Source: Pseudomonas koreensis
GTDB lineage: Bacteria; Pseudomonadota; Gammaproteobacteria; Pseudomonadales; Pseudomonadaceae
Length of the DNA stretch: 64,000 nt
Direction of reading: 5' to 3'
Assembly (NCBI RefSeq): GCF_024169245.1
Contig: NZ_JALJWP010000001.1
Span: 4,713,501-4,777,500, forward strand
Each line of letters opens with the position of its first letter. The first letter of the stretch is position 1. The position numbers and the translations under genes are program-made. Of this stretch, positions 62,583-64,000 are shown one piece after another. The notes below the pieces were generated by a model. It was not told the DNA's origin. It saw only the letters and a program-made list of their open reading frames with translations, and did no database searches.

Positions 62583-62969
62583 ATGCTGTACCGAATCGCC
62601 GCCGACGGGCTGGTGCTGTTTCACTTGTGTTTCATCCTGTTCGTGCTGTTCGGCGGGCTGCTGGTGCTGCGCTGGCCACGGCTGATGTGGCTGCACTTGC
62701 CTGCTGCAGCCTGGGGCGTGGCGGTCGAGGTATTGCACCTGACCTGTCCGCTGACTTACTGGGAAAACCTGATGCGCCACGCGGCCGGGCAGACCGAATA
62801 CGCCGGCGGCTTCATCGAGCACTACATCTGGCCGATCATCTATCCGGCAGGTCTGACCCCGCAGATTCAGCTGGCGCTCGGCAGCGTGGTACTGGCAATC
62901 AACTTGATCGTATACACGCGAGTGCTGCGCTCGTGGAAACTGCGCCGTGCCCGGCGCATTCCGTTTTAG
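62583..62969 (+). CDS. DUF2784 membrane protein
   Basis: Protein of 128 residues with three or four spans: DGLVLFHLCFILFVLFGGLL, then LHLPAAAWGVAVEVLHLTCP, and a C-terminal span near LALGSVVLAINLIVY. The stretch CPLTYWENLMRHAAGQTEYA and HYIWPIIYP fit DUF2784. Function is unknown. The stop overlaps that of the convergent DUF3087 gene by four bases. Confidence 0.85.
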   Translation: MLYRIAADGLVLFHLCFILFVLFGGLLVLRWPRLMWLHLPAAAWGVAVEVLHLTCPLTYWENLMRHAAGQTEYAGGFIEHYIWPIIYPAGLTPQIQLALGSVVLAINLIVYTRVLRSWKLRRARRIPF

Positions 62970-63493
62970 CGCGAGGCCGGTTTCAACGCCTCCAGCCACT
63001 GCGGATCGAAGCGTGGCTGGTCAGGGTCAAGGTCCAGCGCCTGCATCCGCGCCTTGTGCTGTTCGACCTCGTCACGCAATTGCCCGTGATCGCTGGAGTT
63101 GCCATCCAGCTCGTGCATCTGCAGCAATCCCAAGTGATAGAAACGCAACACCTTCATCGCCGTCGTATCGTTGTTTTGCACCGCCGCTGTGACCTGATGC
63201 ATCACATTGGTGATGCTCATCAGATTGCGCTTGAGGCGCCAGCCATACACCGCCGGGGCCATCCAGGTCTGATGCCAGAAGCGTCCGCGCAACAGCGCTG
63301 CTGTCAGCAGAAACGCCACGAACACGCCGCCAACATTGAAGCGCAGATTATCCCCGTCGGGCTCACCGAACACTGCCACCGCGACGGACGAAAACAGCAT
63401 CGCCAGCAGCAAAAACAGCACAGCGATAATGACTGTGCTGCGGCGGGTCTGCTGGCGAAAGGTAGCGGGGTCCATCGGCTGAATCTCGAACAT
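62966..63493 (-). CDS. DUF3087 membrane protein
   Basis: Protein of 175 residues. The start at 63493 gives MFEIQPMDPATFRQQTRRST; an in-frame start at 63526 is less likely. Two spans lie near residues 22-42 and 53-68, followed by a helical cytoplasmic part (GLLQMHELDGNSSDHGQLRD and EVEQHKARMQALDLD). This fits the DUF3087 family. Function is unknown. Confidence 0.82.
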   Translation of the reverse strand: MFEIQPMDPATFRQQTRRSTVIIAVLFLLLAMLFSSVAVAVFGEPDGDNLRFNVGGVFVAFLLTAALLRGRFWHQTWMAPAVYGWRLKRNLMSITNVMHQVTAAVQNNDTTAMKVLRFYHLGLLQMHELDGNSSDHGQLRDEVEQHKARMQALDLDPDQPRFDPQWLEALKPASR

Positions 63494-63715
63494 CGAAATG
63501 ACTTCCCTGATTGACAAAAGGCGCAACGGAAAAAACTCGCCGGCGCATTATCGCATCGCATCGCGTTTTAGCTATGCTGGGGCTCCTTTTCATCTTTTCA
63601 GCGTCCAACGGGGACATGGCGGTACAGCGCAGATCGTGCCATCTTCATTCATGGATACACACTATTCGGATGCCATCCGCTGCGTTGTGGATGACATCGT
63701 TTTAAGGATCACTGC

Positions 63716-64000
63716 ATGACCCAACGACACGTAATCAATGCCTCGGTCAGCCCGAAAGGCAGTCTGGAAACCCTTTCTCAACGTGAAGTCCAGCAACTGA
63801 GCGAAGCCGGATCCGGCAGCACCTACACCCTCTTCCGCCAGTGCGCCCTGGCCATCCTCAACACTGGCGCGCATGTCGACAATGCCAAGACCATCCTCGA
63901 AGCCTACAAGGACTTCGAAATCCGCATTCACCAACAGGATCGCGGTGTGCGCCTGGAGCTGCTGAACGCTCCGGCCGACGCGTTCGTCGATGGCGAGATG
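63716..64000 (+). CDS. ppnN: Nucleotide 5'-monophosphate nucleosidase PpnN (YgdH), 5' part
   Basis: The first 95 codons of a gene cut by the window end. The N-terminus (VNASVSPKGSLETLSQREVQ-like VINASVSPKGSLETLSQ, later TYTLFRQCALAILNTGAHVD, then KDFEIRIHQQDRGVRLELLN) lines up with the N-terminal regulatory domain of E. coli PpnN, ending at FVDGEM. PpnN splits purine and pyrimidine monophosphates into base and ribose 5-phosphate and responds to (p)ppGpp. The catalytic LOG motif lies beyond the window. AAGGA precedes the ATG at 63716. Confidence 0.88.
   Translation, partial: MTQRHVINASVSPKGSLETLSQREVQQLSEAGSGSTYTLFRQCALAILNTGAHVDNAKTILEAYKDFEIRIHQQDRGVRLELLNAPADAFVDGEM

Overview
The window reads as chromosomal DNA of a fluorescent Pseudomonas, probably of the P. 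fluorescens species complex. This rests on high GC, CTG/GCC-rich codon use, many dispersed GAGCGAGCCTGCTCGCGA repeats (REP/REPIN), and the make-up of the genes: a close relative of the P. fluorescens arylesterase, split PqiA proteins, a YdiJ-type flavoprotein, and many ABC transporters and LysR regulators. No rRNA, tRNA, CRISPR array, phage or intact insertion sequence was seen.

Layout. 1-3364: polyamine-type ABC importer operon (binding protein cut by the window edge, two permeases, ATPase). 3566-4581: methionine aminopeptidase translationally coupled to a ParD-like protein. 4709-7819: cobalamin riboswitch followed by a three-gene vitamin B12/corrinoid-type ABC importer. 8497-13774: sulfur amino acid block with B12-independent methionine synthase MetE and a cystathionine beta-synthase/gamma-lyase pair (reverse transsulfuration). 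13825-19834: hybrid histidine kinase and divergent NarL-type regulator, SBF-like transporter, AraC regulator, an AT-rich orphan gene, TerC-family protein. 19959-26856: a polyamine-type binding protein, then an NCS1 nucleobase-type permease, a flavin reductase, a dCache chemoreceptor and a luciferase-like monooxygenase. The last four share copies of the near-palindrome TATTAYGGTATWCCA in their promoter regions, so they look like one regulon for sensing, importing and oxidising an unidentified small, probably nitrogenous, compound. 26943-28048: a glycosyltransferase broken by an in-frame ochre codon and a frameshift. 28272-42160: a contact-dependent inhibition (CDI) locus in the order cdiB-cdiA-cdiI, followed by a displaced toxin tip with its own immunity gene and bounded by repeats. 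42384-46328: arylesterase/perhydrolase, glutathione transferase, and a LysR regulator divergent from a semialdehyde dehydrogenase. 46584-52164: membrane acyltransferase-like protein, two PqiA proteins, and a YdiJ-type FAD/Fe-S dehydrogenase. 52322-57000: LysR regulator, glucarate dehydratase with its MFS permease, and a divergent LysR regulator. 57007-64000: mostly small or little-known proteins (DUF6338, lipoprotein, NUDIX, polysaccharide deacetylase, sulfonate-type binding protein, DUF2784, DUF3087) and the start of ppnN.

Most of the window is ordinary core or shell genome. The accessory part is 26943-42160. Immunity and orphan genes there are clearly AT-richer than the rest, as expected for exchangeable toxin-immunity modules. 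The two parts most worth following up are the shared-operator chemotaxis/uptake/oxidation set (22716-26856) and the CDI locus with its mobile-looking orphan module (28249-28965). All functions are read from sequence motifs and memory of families; no database search was run.
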